This document shows positions 16,477 to 25,207 of a DNA stretch of 64,000 nucleotides, piece by piece (positions within the stretch are counted from its first letter, which is position 1; every line of letters begins with the position of its first letter). Source of the stretch: Desulfacinum infernum DSM 9756 (lineage in GTDB: Bacteria; Desulfobacterota; Syntrophobacteria; Syntrophobacterales; DSM-9756); contig NZ_FQVB01000019.1 in assembly GCF_900129305.1 (NCBI RefSeq), positions 1 through 64,000 of the forward strand, given 5' to 3'. Below the pieces are notes generated by a model. That model saw only the letters and a program-made list of their open reading frames with translations. It searched no databases and was not told the DNA's origin. Both the position numbers and the translations under genes were made by a program.

Positions 16477-17824
16477 GCCTTTCATCTGTGAAAACCTGGA
16501 AAGGATCCTTTCCGAGGAAGGCTACGCCGTTACGGTGACTTCCACGGGATCGGAGGCCCTGGAACTTCTTTCGGAGGAGCCCGCGGATCTGGTGCTGTTG
16601 GACCTCAATCTCCCGGATCTATCGGGGCTGGACGTCCTGAAGGCGGCCAAGGAGCGGGATCCTTCCCTGCTGGTCATTGTCATCACGGGCTACGCCTCGG
16701 TGGAGTCGGCCGTGCAGGCCATCAAGGCGGGGGCCTACGACTACCTGAAGAAGCCTTTCAAGGCCGATGCCATCAAACTCATCGTGAAGCTGGCCCTGGA
16801 GACCCAGCGTCTCAAAAGAGAAGTGGACTATTTGGTGGGGCGCCACGGAGCGGAGGGCGATCCCATCGTGGCGGAAAGCCCCGAGTTCCGAAAGGTTCTG
16901 GATCAGGTGCGGGAGGTGGCCAAGCATTCCGATACGACCGTTCTCATTACGGGGGAGAGCGGCACGGGCAAAGAACTGGTGGCCCGAAGGGTCCACCGGT
17001 GGAGCACGCGGGCGAGACGCCCTTTCCTGGAAGTCAACTGCGCCGCGCTGCCGGAGTCCCTTTTGGAAAGCGAGCTTTTCGGCTACGAGAAGGGGGCTTT
17101 CACGGGAGCGTCGGGGGCCAGGGTGGGGCTCCTGGAGGCCGCGGAAGGCGGTTCCATCTTCCTGGACGAAATCGGCGAAATGGATCTGGGCCTTCAGGCC
17201 AAGCTGCTCCGGGTGCTGGAAGACAAGAAGGTTCGGCGCATCGGCGGCACTCGGGCTCGAACCGTGGACGTGCGCATCATCGCCGCCACCAACAAGGATC
17301 TGGAGCGCGCCGTGCGGGAAAAGCGTTTCCGGGAGGATCTCTACTATCGGCTGAACATCTTTCCCATTCGGCTGCCTCCCCTGCGCAACCGGCCGGCGGA
17401 CATCGAAGCGCTGGCCAAATTCTTTCTTTCACACTATGCGCAGAAATTTGGAAGACGTTTTGCGGGCATGACCCCGCAGGTGGTAAGGCTCTTCCAAGGC
17501 TACCCTTGGCCCGGCAATGTGCGGGAGCTCAAGAACGTCCTGGAGCGCATCTGCATCATGCACGACGGGGAAACCCTGGACGTGGGGATGGTGCCGCAGG
17601 AGATCGCCGCGTCCAGCGGTTCTGATGAGAAGGCGGAGGGATCGTTCGATTCCGCCGAGCAGGGCTTGGATTTGGAGGCGGCGGTGGAGCGTTTCACGCG
17701 AAGCCTGCTGGAAAAGGCCCTGGCCCGCAGCGGCGGCAACATCTCCCAGGCGGCCAAGCTTCTGGGCATCCCCCGGGGAACCCTGCGCTACAAGCTGGAA
17801 AAGTACGCGATCCGAAGCGACTGA
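16448..17824 (+). CDS. NtrC-family sigma54-dependent response regulator
   Basis: Activates sigma54 promoters after phosphorylation by the kinase encoded just upstream; the two genes overlap by 29 bases. The 458-aa protein has a receiver domain (VVDDEP, LLDLNLPDLSG with the phosphoacceptor Asp, KKPF), an AAA+ domain with Walker A GESGTGKE, the sigma54-contacting loop GAFTGAS, Walker B SIFLDEIGEM, and a Fis-type HTH (GNISQAAKLLGIPRGTLRYK). GGAGAGG precedes the ATG. All catalytic motifs are intact. No clear sigma54 promoter was found nearby, so its targets are probably elsewhere. Confidence 0.95.
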   Translation: MERILVVDDEPFICENLERILSEEGYAVTVTSTGSEALELLSEEPADLVLLDLNLPDLSGLDVLKAAKERDPSLLVIVITGYASVESAVQAIKAGAYDYLKKPFKADAIKLIVKLALETQRLKREVDYLVGRHGAEGDPIVAESPEFRKVLDQVREVAKHSDTTVLITGESGTGKELVARRVHRWSTRARRPFLEVNCAALPESLLESELFGYEKGAFTGASGARVGLLEAAEGGSIFLDEIGEMDLGLQAKLLRVLEDKKVRRIGGTRARTVDVRIIAATNKDLERAVREKRFREDLYYRLNIFPIRLPPLRNRPADIEALAKFFLSHYAQKFGRRFAGMTPQVVRLFQGYPWPGNVRELKNVLERICIMHDGETLDVGMVPQEIAASSGSDEKAEGSFDSAEQGLDLEAAVERFTRSLLEKALARSGGNISQAAKLLGIPRGTLRYKLEKYAIRSD

Positions 17825-17893
17825 GATCCCTTACCCATTTTAGCCGCCTTCCAAGGCCCGGCATGGTCCCAACAGATCCAATCCTCACTGGAA

Positions 17894-18595
17894 ATGAGCC
17901 ATACGCTGGAACAGCTGAAGGCTCGGCTGAGAGATCGACTGTCCGAATTCCAGCACCTGATTGAAAGCCGGCGGCTGGAGGACGCCGAGCGCCTGAACGA
18001 GCTTGCCGGCAAGCTGACCCAGCTTCGGGATCGTTTTCTCTCCATGCGCACCACCTTTGTGCAGTTACAAAAGCAGACCAGCATGATCCCGCAGCTGGAA
18101 AAACAGGCGTTGCTGGACGGCCTGACGGAATTGCCCAACCGTCGGGCCTATGAGCAGAAGCTCAAGGAGGAATGGGCCAGGTATCGATCCCACGGCACCC
18201 CGTTTTCCCTAATTGTTTTGGATCTGGATCACTTCAAGGGGGTGAACGACACCTACGGGCACCCCATGGGAGACCAGTACCTCAAAGAGATGGCCAAAAG
18301 ATTGAGTCGGTCCCTGCGGGATTCCGATATGCTGGCTCGATACGGCGGCGAAGAGTTCGTGGCGCTTCTGTCCGGTACACCCAAGGAAGAGGCCCTGATC
18401 GTGGCCGAAAGGATGCGCCTGCCGGCGGAAAAGGCCCGGTTCCAGTGCGGCGAAGATTGCTTTCGGGTGACGGTGAGTCTGGGAGTGGTCCAGGTGGGAC
18501 CTTCGGACAAGATGCCGGAGGATGTCTTCAACCGGGCGGACGAAGCCTTGTATCGCGCCAAGGAACAGGGTCGGAATCGGGCTGTGGTGTGCTGA
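17894..18595 (+). CDS. Diguanylate cyclase (GGDEF domain)
   Basis: Makes cyclic di-GMP from two GTP. The 233-aa soluble protein has an N-terminal coiled coil (residues about 1-70, LEQLKARLRDRLSEFQ) that probably mediates dimerisation, then a GGDEF domain with DGLTELPNRRAYE, LDLDHFKGVNDTYGHPMGD and the active-site GGEEF. The inhibitory I-site RxxD (RDSD) lies five residues before GGEEF, so product inhibition is expected. It follows the sigma54 regulator after 69 bases and may share its transcript. No sensory domain is present. Confidence 0.93.
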   Translation: MSHTLEQLKARLRDRLSEFQHLIESRRLEDAERLNELAGKLTQLRDRFLSMRTTFVQLQKQTSMIPQLEKQALLDGLTELPNRRAYEQKLKEEWARYRSHGTPFSLIVLDLDHFKGVNDTYGHPMGDQYLKEMAKRLSRSLRDSDMLARYGGEEFVALLSGTPKEEALIVAERMRLPAEKARFQCGEDCFRVTVSLGVVQVGPSDKMPEDVFNRADEALYRAKEQGRNRAVVC

Positions 18596-18758
18596 GGGAG
18601 TCGAAGGAAACGGGACGCTGGGCCTTCCGTGCCGGCGGGATGCAGGGGCGAAGGTTTTCGCCCCTCACATTTGCCCGGGGCTCCGCCCGCAAGCCTCTCC
18701 GACGTCAGAAAAGGCCGGGAATCCAGAATTGTCAGTAAATCTATATCCTAAACTGAGT

Positions 18759-18907
18759 GATTTTTTCTTCGGGTGTCCCTTGCACCGCGTGATTAGCGGG
18801 CGGGGATAAACCCCGCCCCTACCCAAGGGTCCATGCCTTTTTGTAGGGGCGGGCTTTACGCCCTCCCTTCAGGACCTGTCCATGAGAAAGAATCGTCCAA
18901 TTCAGGT
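18759..18907 (+). repeat. Dispersed repeat element, second GTAG class, copy 2
   Basis: Nearly identical to 7084-7233 across its whole length, from GATTTTTTCTTCGGGTGTC to CCAATTCAGGT. It lies in the 580-base gap 18596-19175, which holds only repeats: this one, the hairpin at 18944-18976 and the element at 19040-19150. Confidence 0.88.
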
Positions 18908-18943
18908 ATATGAAACGCCGCCTCGTTCCGTTCGTGCGCTCGG

Positions 18944-18976
18944 CCTGTAGGGGCGAATGATCTTCGCCCCTACAGG
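18944..18976. repeat. GTAG-containing perfect hairpin
   Basis: A 14-bp perfect stem CCTGTAGGGGCGAA / TTCGCCCCTACAGG around a TGATC loop. The GTAGGGGCG core is the same as in the second GTAG repeat class. Confidence 0.75.
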
Positions 18977-19039
18977 GCTTCGCATCTCGAAGGTGCGTTT
19001 CATCCTTCGTTGTCACGGGCCGTCCGTGATGGGGGTTCA

Positions 19040-19150
19040 GGACTCCCGCGCAAGCGGGAGTCCTTAGAATGCCGGAAACCCTGGATCCCCGCTCCCCGTT
19101 CAAGCCGGGGACGAGCTTCGCGGGGATGACGAATGGGCGTTGAACGGCGC
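19040..19150. repeat. Dispersed repeat with CCCGC-GCGGG hairpins, copy 1
   Basis: Starts with GGACTCCCGC-GCAA-GCGGGAGTCC, continues through GGATCCCCGCTCCCCG and a second hairpin GCCGGGGAC, and ends GGGGATGACGAATGGGCG. The same order of motifs recurs at 38607-38713, and inverted and shortened at 51045-51149. Confidence 0.8.
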
Positions 19151-19175
19151 AAATCAATCGTTCCCGGCAAGCCTC

Positions 19176-19988
19176 CTAGCTTCCCAGCGCCTTGGACCGC
19201 TCCGTGGCGGCGCGGACCGCTCCCATGACGGCCCCCCGAACCCCCCGCTTTTCCAGCACTTCCAGGCCGTGGATGGTGGTCCCGCCGGGGGATGTGACCA
19301 TGTCCTTCAGTTCCGAAGGGTGGCGCCCCGTTTCCTGGACCATCCGGGCCGTACCCAAAACGGTTTGCACCACCAGGTCCCTGGCCACCGGGCGCGGAAT
19401 GCCCATGAGGACCCCCCCGTCGATGAGGGATTCCACGAAGTGGAGCACATAGGCGGGCCCGCTTCCCGTGAGGCCCGTCACGGCGTCCAGGAGCTTCTCG
19501 TCCAGTTCGTGGGCGATACCCACGGCTCGAAAGAGCGTGAGAGCCGCTTCCATGTGGGTGTCGTCGGCATGGCGTCCCCTGGCCAGGGCGCTGGCTCCCT
19601 GGAGCACCAGGGCGGGGGTGTTGGGCATCACCCGCACCACCGGGACTCCGGGGGGAAGGGCGTCTTCCATGGTTCTCAGGGGCACCCCGGCGGCGATGCT
19701 GATGATAAGAGGGCGGTGGGCCACACAGTCCGCCAGATCGTTCAGGACCCCCGCCATGTTCTGGGGCTTCACGGCCAAAACGAGCACCCGGGCCGCCTGG
19801 GCGCAGGCCGCAAGCGTCTCCGCCCCAACCACCCCGTAGGCGGCTTGCAGGTGTTTCATGCGCTCCCGGCTCACGTCGAAGACCACCACCCGCTCCGCGG
19901 GAACAATACCCGCCTGAAGGACGCCGCGGATGAGCGCCTCGCCCATGTTGCCCCCGCCGATAAACCCCACTGTTGCCCTACTGAGCAT
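19176..19988 (-). CDS. proC: Pyrroline-5-carboxylate reductase
   Basis: Last step of proline synthesis, NAD(P)H reduction of pyrroline-5-carboxylate. The 270-aa protein has the family length, the N-terminal Rossmann motif TVGFIGGGNMGEALI and the C-terminal ProC signature region (GLTGSGPAYVLHFVESLIDGGV and SPGGTTIHGLEVLE). AGGAGG lies 7 bases before the ATG at 19988; the longer open frame upstream is not needed. It is a single gene on minus, divergent from the acetyltransferase. Confidence 0.96.
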   Translation of the reverse strand: MLSRATVGFIGGGNMGEALIRGVLQAGIVPAERVVVFDVSRERMKHLQAAYGVVGAETLAACAQAARVLVLAVKPQNMAGVLNDLADCVAHRPLIISIAAGVPLRTMEDALPPGVPVVRVMPNTPALVLQGASALARGRHADDTHMEAALTLFRAVGIAHELDEKLLDAVTGLTGSGPAYVLHFVESLIDGGVLMGIPRPVARDLVVQTVLGTARMVQETGRHPSELKDMVTSPGGTTIHGLEVLEKRGVRGAVMGAVRAATERSKALGS

Positions 19989-20293
19989 GCAAACCTCCTC
20001 TTCCTGCCGATTCGCGCTCTGAATTCCGGCCCAAATTGGGCGATTCACTCCCATGGTGCGGGTCGGACGGGCGGGCTTGCAGCCCGCTCCTGCGAAAGCC
20101 AATGAACCACCGTGGCCGCACTGCCCCGATCCGAAGCGGAGATGTCCTTGTGCCGCACCGAGGTTTTCGCTAAAGTGCTTTCAAGACCCCGCCATCAGGG
20201 GAGGGTCCTGTTCTTATACATCATGTTCACGGTTCCGGAGCATTTCTTTCTTTTCCACGGGGACCTGCGGGTCTGATGCGACGAGAGGGTGCC

Positions 20294-20884
20294 ATGAACC
20301 GAGCCCTGGCCGACCGGCCCCAACCCAAGGATTGCGTGCTCAATAACGGTGAGGTCGTCTCCTTTCGTCTCCTCACGGGCGAAGAGGAGGAAGCCGTACG
20401 AGCCTTCTTTCACGATATTCCCGATCACGAGGTGGAAGGCTTCCGGGAACAGGTGCCGGATCCCCGCACGGTCAGCCGCTGGATCAAGGCCTTGGATTAC
20501 GGACGGGTGCTGCCCTTGGCGGCCTGGAGCACGGAACGGACCCGGATCGTGGGCCTGGCTTCCCTCAATCGCATGGTGGGCGCCTACCGCCACGTGGCCG
20601 AAGTCTACGTGGTGGTGGGGGCCGATCACCGGAAGCTCGGCCTGGGCTCTTCCCTCATCAAGGAACTGGTGGAGATCGCCACTCGCCGCGGCCTCTATTT
20701 CCTCAAGGCCAAGGTGCTCACCGAAAACCAGCTGGCTCTCCGGGCCTTCCGCCAGTTGGGTTTCGAGGTCAAGGCCACTCTGGAGGACTACTTCATGACC
20801 ATGGACGGCAAGACCAAGGACGTGGCCTTGATGCTCAAGAGGCTCCGTTTCGACATTGAAGAGGATTTCTTCTACGTGTTCTGA
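20294..20884 (+). CDS. GNAT-family N-acetyltransferase
   Basis: The 196-aa protein has a central GNAT fold: VGLASLNRM and AEVYVVVGADHRKLGLGSSLIKELVEIA, in which RKLGLGSS is the acetyl-CoA pyrophosphate loop (motif A, Q/RxxGxG/A), followed by LTENQLALRAFRQLGFEV. The substrate is not predictable. GAGAGGG precedes the ATG at 20294; the ATG 18 bases earlier is a weaker choice. Confidence 0.88.
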   Translation: MNRALADRPQPKDCVLNNGEVVSFRLLTGEEEEAVRAFFHDIPDHEVEGFREQVPDPRTVSRWIKALDYGRVLPLAAWSTERTRIVGLASLNRMVGAYRHVAEVYVVVGADHRKLGLGSSLIKELVEIATRRGLYFLKAKVLTENQLALRAFRQLGFEVKATLEDYFMTMDGKTKDVALMLKRLRFDIEEDFFYVF

Positions 20885-20909
20885 TCAGTTCCGGCTTGCC
20901 AAAAGCGTG

Positions 20910-20938
20910 TTGACACGGGCTTTAGGGCCCGCTAAATT
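20910..20938 (+). promoter_or_regulatory. Sigma70-type promoter for the receiver gene
   Basis: TTGACA and TAAATT separated by exactly 17 bases, 73 bases upstream of the receiver start. The -35 hexamer is embedded in a CGTGT-TG-ACACG palindrome and the spacer has a GGGC/GCCC inverted repeat, so a repressor could bind here. Confidence 0.75.
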
Positions 20939-21010
20939 AAAGAACAATTTCACATTCCCAGGCGCCCTTTCTCCCGCACCGGACCTGCCTCTAGCCCCGG
21001 AGGAATGCCC

Positions 21011-21430
21011 ATGGCGACGAAGGGAAAGATCCTCATTGTGGACGATGATGCGGATTTCGCCAAGTCGACCAAAATGATCCTGCTGGCGGACGACTACGAA
21101 GTGGTGATCGCGAGCGACGGCAAGGAGGGCCTTCGAAAGGTTCAGGAAGAAAAGCCCGATCTCATCATCCTGGACATCATGATGGAGAGCATCTTCGAGG
21201 GCTTCAGCCTGGTGAGTTCCCTTCGCTCCGACCCTCAGTTGGCGGCCTACAAGAACATTCCCATTCTCATGGTTTCCAGTGTGCGTTCGGACACGGGATC
21301 GCGGTTTGCCTTCGACGATCCCGAGGACATGGGGTCGCTTCCAGAGCCCGACGACTACCTGGACAAGCCTTTCAAACCCAAGGAACTTCTCGACAGAGTC
21401 GCCGAATTGATGGCCCGCAAGCGGGCATGA
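21011..21430 (+). CDS. Single-domain response regulator (receiver only)
   Basis: The 139-aa protein is one receiver domain: LIVDDDADFA acidic pair, IILDIMMES phosphoacceptor Asp, LMVSSVRSD and the conserved Lys in LDKPFKP. Between beta4 and beta5 there is a longer acidic insert (FAFDDPEDMGSLPEPDDY) than in CheY. There is no output domain, so it probably acts through protein contact. GGAGG lies 7 bases before the chosen ATG at 21011. It precedes a receiver-kinase hybrid and the nuo operon; a role in controlling these is possible only by position. Confidence 0.88.
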   Translation: MATKGKILIVDDDADFAKSTKMILLADDYEVVIASDGKEGLRKVQEEKPDLIILDIMMESIFEGFSLVSSLRSDPQLAAYKNIPILMVSSVRSDTGSRFAFDDPEDMGSLPEPDDYLDKPFKPKELLDRVAELMARKRA

Positions 21431-21509
21431 GCGGCCTCGTTGCCCCATCAGTTCCCGATGCAGTGAGGCCGGGAGCCGACGGCCGGCATGTGCCGGGGCC
21501 GTCCAGGGG

Positions 21510-22697
21510 ATGGATTGCAGCACAGTAAGGTCCGATGCCCGGCGCGGAGGCTTCGACCGAACGAGAGTGCCCACGGTGGATCCACCCAAGGTTCTGGTCA
21601 TCGACGATGAAGAAATCGCCCGGGTTTCATGCCGAAGGGTCTTGGCCCGGGAGGGCATCGCCGTCAGCCTTGCGTCCAGCGGCCGCGAGGGGCTGGAGAT
21701 CCTCCTGCAAGAGCCCCACGACCTGGTGCTGGTGGATCTCAAGATGGCCGAGATGGACGGGGTGGAAGTGGTCCGGCGCATCCACGCCTTCGATCCCGGT
21801 ATCGTTACGGTCATCATCACGGGCTACGCCACCATCGAAAGCGCCGTGGCGGTGATGAAGGAAGGGGCCTACGACTACCTGCCCAAGCCCTTCACGCCGG
21901 ACGAACTGCTCATCGTGGTGCGGCGCGGGTTGGAAAAGCGCCGACTGGATCTGGAATCCCGGGCGCTTCGGGAAGAGAAGGAGGCCATGGAGCGAAATTT
22001 CGTGACCATGGTCACCCACCAGCTCCGCTCGCCCCTGGCGGCCATTCTGCAATACTTCGAGGTGCTGCTGGCGGGCATCGGCGGGGAACTGACCGACAGC
22101 CAGCGCGAGATGCTCCAACGGGCCAAGGACCGGCTGGAGTCGCTCATGGCCCTCATCAACGACTGGCTGGACATGAGCCGCCTGAACGAGGGCGAGATTG
22201 TGAACCGGCTGCGCCCGGTGGACCTGAGACAATGCCTGGATGAGGCTCTCAAAGGTCTGGAATGGTCTGCAAGACAAAAGAACGTTTCCCTTCTTGTGGA
22301 CATTCCGCAGGATCTGCCCAGGATCCAGGCGGATCCGGACACTTTCCGCGAGGTGCTGAGCAATCTGGTCTCCAACGCCGTCAAGTACAACCGGGCCGGC
22401 GGGCGGGTGACGATCCGGGCCCGCGCTCAAAACGGGTCGGTCCGTGTGGAGGTGGAAGACACGGGCGTGGGTATCGACGAAAAGGAAATTCCTTTCATCT
22501 TCGAGCAGTTCTACAGGGCCAGGGACCGGGAAGTGAGGGCACAGGAGGGCACGGGTCTGGGACTGGCCATCGCCCGGAAGATCGTCCGGGCCCACGGCGG
22601 CACCATGGAGGTGAAAAGCCGAAAGGGGGAAGGATCCACTTTCGCGGTGATCGTCCATGCGGCGCCGGCCGAAGGGGCCGGGAAGGAACGCCGATAG
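21510..22697 (+). CDS. Receiver-histidine kinase hybrid (soluble)
   Basis: The 395-aa protein carries an N-terminal receiver domain (VIDDEE, VLVDLKMAEMDG, LPKPF; residues about 25-145) and then a HisKA domain with the H-box VTHQLRSPLAAIL and a HATPase_c domain (LVSNAVKYN, VEDTGVGIDEKE, GTGLGLAIA). There is no membrane segment. The start is uncertain: ATG 21510 has AGGGG very close to it, and a GTG at 21567 is possible. It stops 162 bases before nuoE. Together with 21011 it could form a phosphorelay, which is an inference. Confidence 0.85.
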   Translation: MDCSTVRSDARRGGFDRTRVPTVDPPKVLVIDDEEIARVSCRRVLAREGIAVSLASSGREGLEILLQEPHDLVLVDLKMAEMDGVEVVRRIHAFDPGIVTVIITGYATIESAVAVMKEGAYDYLPKPFTPDELLIVVRRGLEKRRLDLESRALREEKEAMERNFVTMVTHQLRSPLAAILQYFEVLLAGIGGELTDSQREMLQRAKDRLESLMALINDWLDMSRLNEGEIVNRLRPVDLRQCLDEALKGLEWSARQKNVSLLVDIPQDLPRIQADPDTFREVLSNLVSNAVKYNRAGGRVTIRARAQNGSVRVEVEDTGVGIDEKEIPFIFEQFYRARDREVRAQEGTGLGLAIARKIVRAHGGTMEVKSRKGEGSTFAVIVHAAPAEGAGKERR

Positions 22698-22773
22698 ATG
22701 CAGAAGAGATGAGGCGGTATGGGGGCTCGACGGGGGATGAATGCACAATTTTCCCCTTGACGGCGAGACGACG

Positions 22774-22791
22774 TTGTGCAAAAAATCACGT
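22774..22791 (+). promoter_or_regulatory. Rex-like site upstream of nuoE
   Basis: TTGTGCAAAAAATCACGT agrees at 10 of 14 specified positions with the redox-repressor Rex consensus TTGTGAA-N4-TTCACAA. It overlaps the right arm of a TGCACAA (22742) / TTGTGCA (22774) inverted repeat that surrounds a TTGACG hexamer. The match is imperfect. The 162-base gap otherwise holds no feature. Confidence 0.3.
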
Positions 22792-22859
22792 GATCCATCC
22801 GTCCCGCCTAGCCCGGTCCAATCCCTAGCCCCCAGCGAACAGTGCGGAGGCTCCATCAG

Positions 22860-23330
22860 ATGGAAAACATTCTTCAGGATGTGGACGCAGTCATCGATCA
22901 GTGGGGCGCCAAACCGGAATCGCTCCTGCAGATCATGCTGGATGTGAACCATCACTTCAATTACCTGCCCCGCGAGAGCATCGTCCGGATTGCCGAGCGC
23001 CTGCGCATGCCCGTCAGCCAGGTCTACAGCGTGGCCACCTTCTTCAAGGTGTTCAGCCTCACGCCGCGCGGCCGCACCATCGTGCACGTATGCACGGGTA
23101 CGGCCTGCCACGTGAAGGGCGCGCCGAAGCTGCTGGACCGCATGAAGCAGGATCTGGGACTGGATCCCGGGGAGACCACGGAGGATCTGGCCCTCACCCT
23201 GGAGACGGTCAACTGCGTGGGGGCCTGTGCATCGGCGCCCGTGGTGGTGGTGAACGGGGAGACCTACAGTGAAGTGACCCCCAACAAGATGGCGGCGCTC
23301 GTCAAAGAGATCAAGGAACAGAGCGCGTGA
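22860..23330 (+). CDS. nuoE: NADH dehydrogenase subunit E (NuoE/HndA-like, [2Fe-2S])
   Basis: Carries the N1a-type [2Fe-2S] cluster in a thioredoxin-like domain and works with NuoF in NADH oxidation. In the 156-aa protein the ligands appear as CTGTACHVKG and CVGACASAP (C-x4-C and C-x3-C). The N-terminal helical part (MENILQDVDAVIDQWG to YSVATFFKVF) is normal. GGAGG lies 9 bases before the ATG at 22860; the upstream GTG is less likely. It closely resembles HndA of NADP-reducing hydrogenases. It starts the 15-gene cluster and overlaps the extended frame of nuoF. Confidence 0.93.
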   Translation: MENILQDVDAVIDQWGAKPESLLQIMLDVNHHFNYLPRESIVRIAERLRMPVSQVYSVATFFKVFSLTPRGRTIVHVCTGTACHVKGAPKLLDRMKQDLGLDPGETTEDLALTLETVNCVGACASAPVVVVNGETYSEVTPNKMAALVKEIKEQSA

Positions 23331-23341
23331 GCGGGAGAACC

Positions 23342-25195
23342 ATGGAGCGGCTCAAGAGCATTCAGGATCTGGACGCCCTGCGACAGCAGATCATCGAAAG
23401 GCGCAAGCACATCCGAAAGCGCATCCGGGTGTGCAACGGGACGGGCTGCCATTCTCAGGGTGCCGAACGGCTGGTGGACGCGTTCAACCGGGCTTTGGAA
23501 GAGCGGGGGGTGGCGCGCGATTACCTGGTGGTGCCCACGGGCTGCAACGGGTTCTGCGCGGCGGGTCCCATCGTGGTGATCGAGCCCCAGGAGGTTTTCT
23601 ACCAGCGGGTGAAGCCCGATCAGGTGGAGGCGATCATCGAGCGGAGCGTCCTGGCCGACGAGGTGATCGAAGAGCTCCTGTACGTGGATCCCACCACGGG
23701 CGAAAGGATCGTCCACGAGTACGAGATCCCGTTTTTCGCCAAGCAGGAGCGCCTGGTCTTCAAGGATACGGGGACGAACTTCGTCACGGACATCGACGAC
23801 TACATCTCCCGGGGGGGATATTCGGCGCTGGCCAAGGTGCTTTCCGGCATGAGCCCCGAAGAGGTGATCGAGGAGGTGAAGCTTTCAGGGCTTCGCGGCC
23901 GGGGCGGCGGCGGCTTTCCCGCAGGCGTCAAGTGGGAGTCGTGCCGGCGGGCCCACGGGGACATCAAGTACGTGATGTGCAACGCCGACGAGGGCGATCC
24001 CGGCGCCTACATGGACCGGTCGCTCTTGGAAGGGAACCCCCACCAGGTGTTGGAGGGGATGATCATCGGGGCGTATGCCATCGGGGCCCGGGAAGGCTAC
24101 ATCTACGTGCGCTTCGAATACCCCATGGCGGTGAAAAACGCTCTGTGGGCCATCGAGCAGGCCAAACAGTACGGCCTTTTGGGAGACAACATCCTGGGGA
24201 CGTCCTTCAGCCTGGACATCCATGTAAACCGCGGCGCCGGCGCCTTCATCTGCGGCGAATCCACGGCTCTCATGGCGTCCCTGGAAGGCAAGGTGGGCGA
24301 GCCTCGGGGGAAGCACATCCACACGGTGGAAAAGGGCCTGTGGAACCGGCCCAGCAACCTGAACAACGTGGAGACCTGGGCCAACGTGCCGCTCATCATC
24401 AACAACGGCGGGGCCTGGTACGCCTCCATCGGGACCGAACGGTCCAAGGGCACCAAGATCTTCTCCCTGGTGGGCAAGATCAACAACACGGGTCTGGTGG
24501 AAGTGGCCATGGGAACGCCGCTCAGGACGATCATCTACGACATCGGGGGCGGCATCCCGGCAGGGCGCCGCTTCAAGGCCGTTCAGACCGGCGGTCCGTC
24601 CGGCGGTTGCGTGCCGGAGCGCCTCATCGATCTTCCCGTGGACTTCGAAAAGCTCAAGGAAGCGGGATCCATGATGGGCTCGGGCGGCATGATCGTCATG
24701 GACGAAGAGACGTGCATGGTGGACGTGGCCCGCTACTTTTTGAACTTCCTGGTGGAGGAATCGTGCGGCAAGTGCATTCCCTGCCGGGTGGGGGTCAAGC
24801 GCATGCATGAGCTGGTGGTGGGCATGTGCGAAGGGCGGGCCCGGCCGGGGGATATCGAAAAGCTGGAAGAGCTCTGCTACGCCATCCAGGAAACGGCCTT
24901 GTGCGGGCTGGGAAAGAGCGCTCCCAACCCGGTGCTCAGCACCCTCCAGTACTTTCGGGACGAATACGACGCCCACGTCCACGAAAAGAAGTGTCCCGCC
25001 AAGATCTGCAAGCCTTTGATCCAGTACGTGATCGACACCGACAAGTGCACGGGGTGCGGCCTGTGCCGGCGTCGCTGCCCGGAAAACGCCATCATCGGAG
25101 CCAAGAAGGAATGCCACTGCATCGACGAGGAGCTGTGCGTGCGGTGCGGCATCTGCATCGAGAGTTGTAAGTTCAAGGCCATCTACATCGAGTGA
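23342..25195 (+). CDS. nuoF: NADH dehydrogenase subunit F, long HndC-like form
   Basis: FMN- and NADH-binding subunit. The 617-aa protein is longer than NuoF of E. coli (about 445 aa) because of an N-terminal thioredoxin-like [2Fe-2S] domain (VCNGTGCHSQG and GCNGFCAAG) and two C-terminal [4Fe-4S] ferredoxin motifs (CTGCGLCRRRCP and CVRCGICIESC). Between these are the NADH/FMN motifs RGRGGGGFPAGVKW, NADEGDPGAYMDR and GAGAFICGESTALMASLEG, the SLBB domain, and the N3 cluster motif SCGKCIPCR. This domain set is that of HndC or HydB and allows wider electron partners, including ferredoxin. GGGAG precedes the ATG at 23342. Confidence 0.94.
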   Translation: MERLKSIQDLDALRQQIIERRKHIRKRIRVCNGTGCHSQGAERLVDAFNRALEERGVARDYLVVPTGCNGFCAAGPIVVIEPQEVFYQRVKPDQVEAIIERSVLADEVIEELLYVDPTTGERIVHEYEIPFFAKQERLVFKDTGTNFVTDIDDYISRGGYSALAKVLSGMSPEEVIEEVKLSGLRGRGGGGFPAGVKWESCRRAHGDIKYVMCNADEGDPGAYMDRSLLEGNPHQVLEGMIIGAYAIGAREGYIYVRFEYPMAVKNALWAIEQAKQYGLLGDNILGTSFSLDIHVNRGAGAFICGESTALMASLEGKVGEPRGKHIHTVEKGLWNRPSNLNNVETWANVPLIINNGGAWYASIGTERSKGTKIFSLVGKINNTGLVEVAMGTPLRTIIYDIGGGIPAGRRFKAVQTGGPSGGCVPERLIDLPVDFEKLKEAGSMMGSGGMIVMDEETCMVDVARYFLNFLVEESCGKCIPCRVGVKRMHELVVGMCEGRARPGDIEKLEELCYAIQETALCGLGKSAPNPVLSTLQYFRDEYDAHVHEKKCPAKICKPLIQYVIDTDKCTGCGLCRRRCPENAIIGAKKECHCIDEELCVRCGICIESCKFKAIYIE

Positions 25196-25207
25196 GAGGG
25201 ACGATCT

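Noticed and set aside
18944-18976. Rho-independent terminator
   Set aside because: The stem is perfect but neither side has a T-run, and the GTAGGGGCG core links it to the dispersed repeat family instead.
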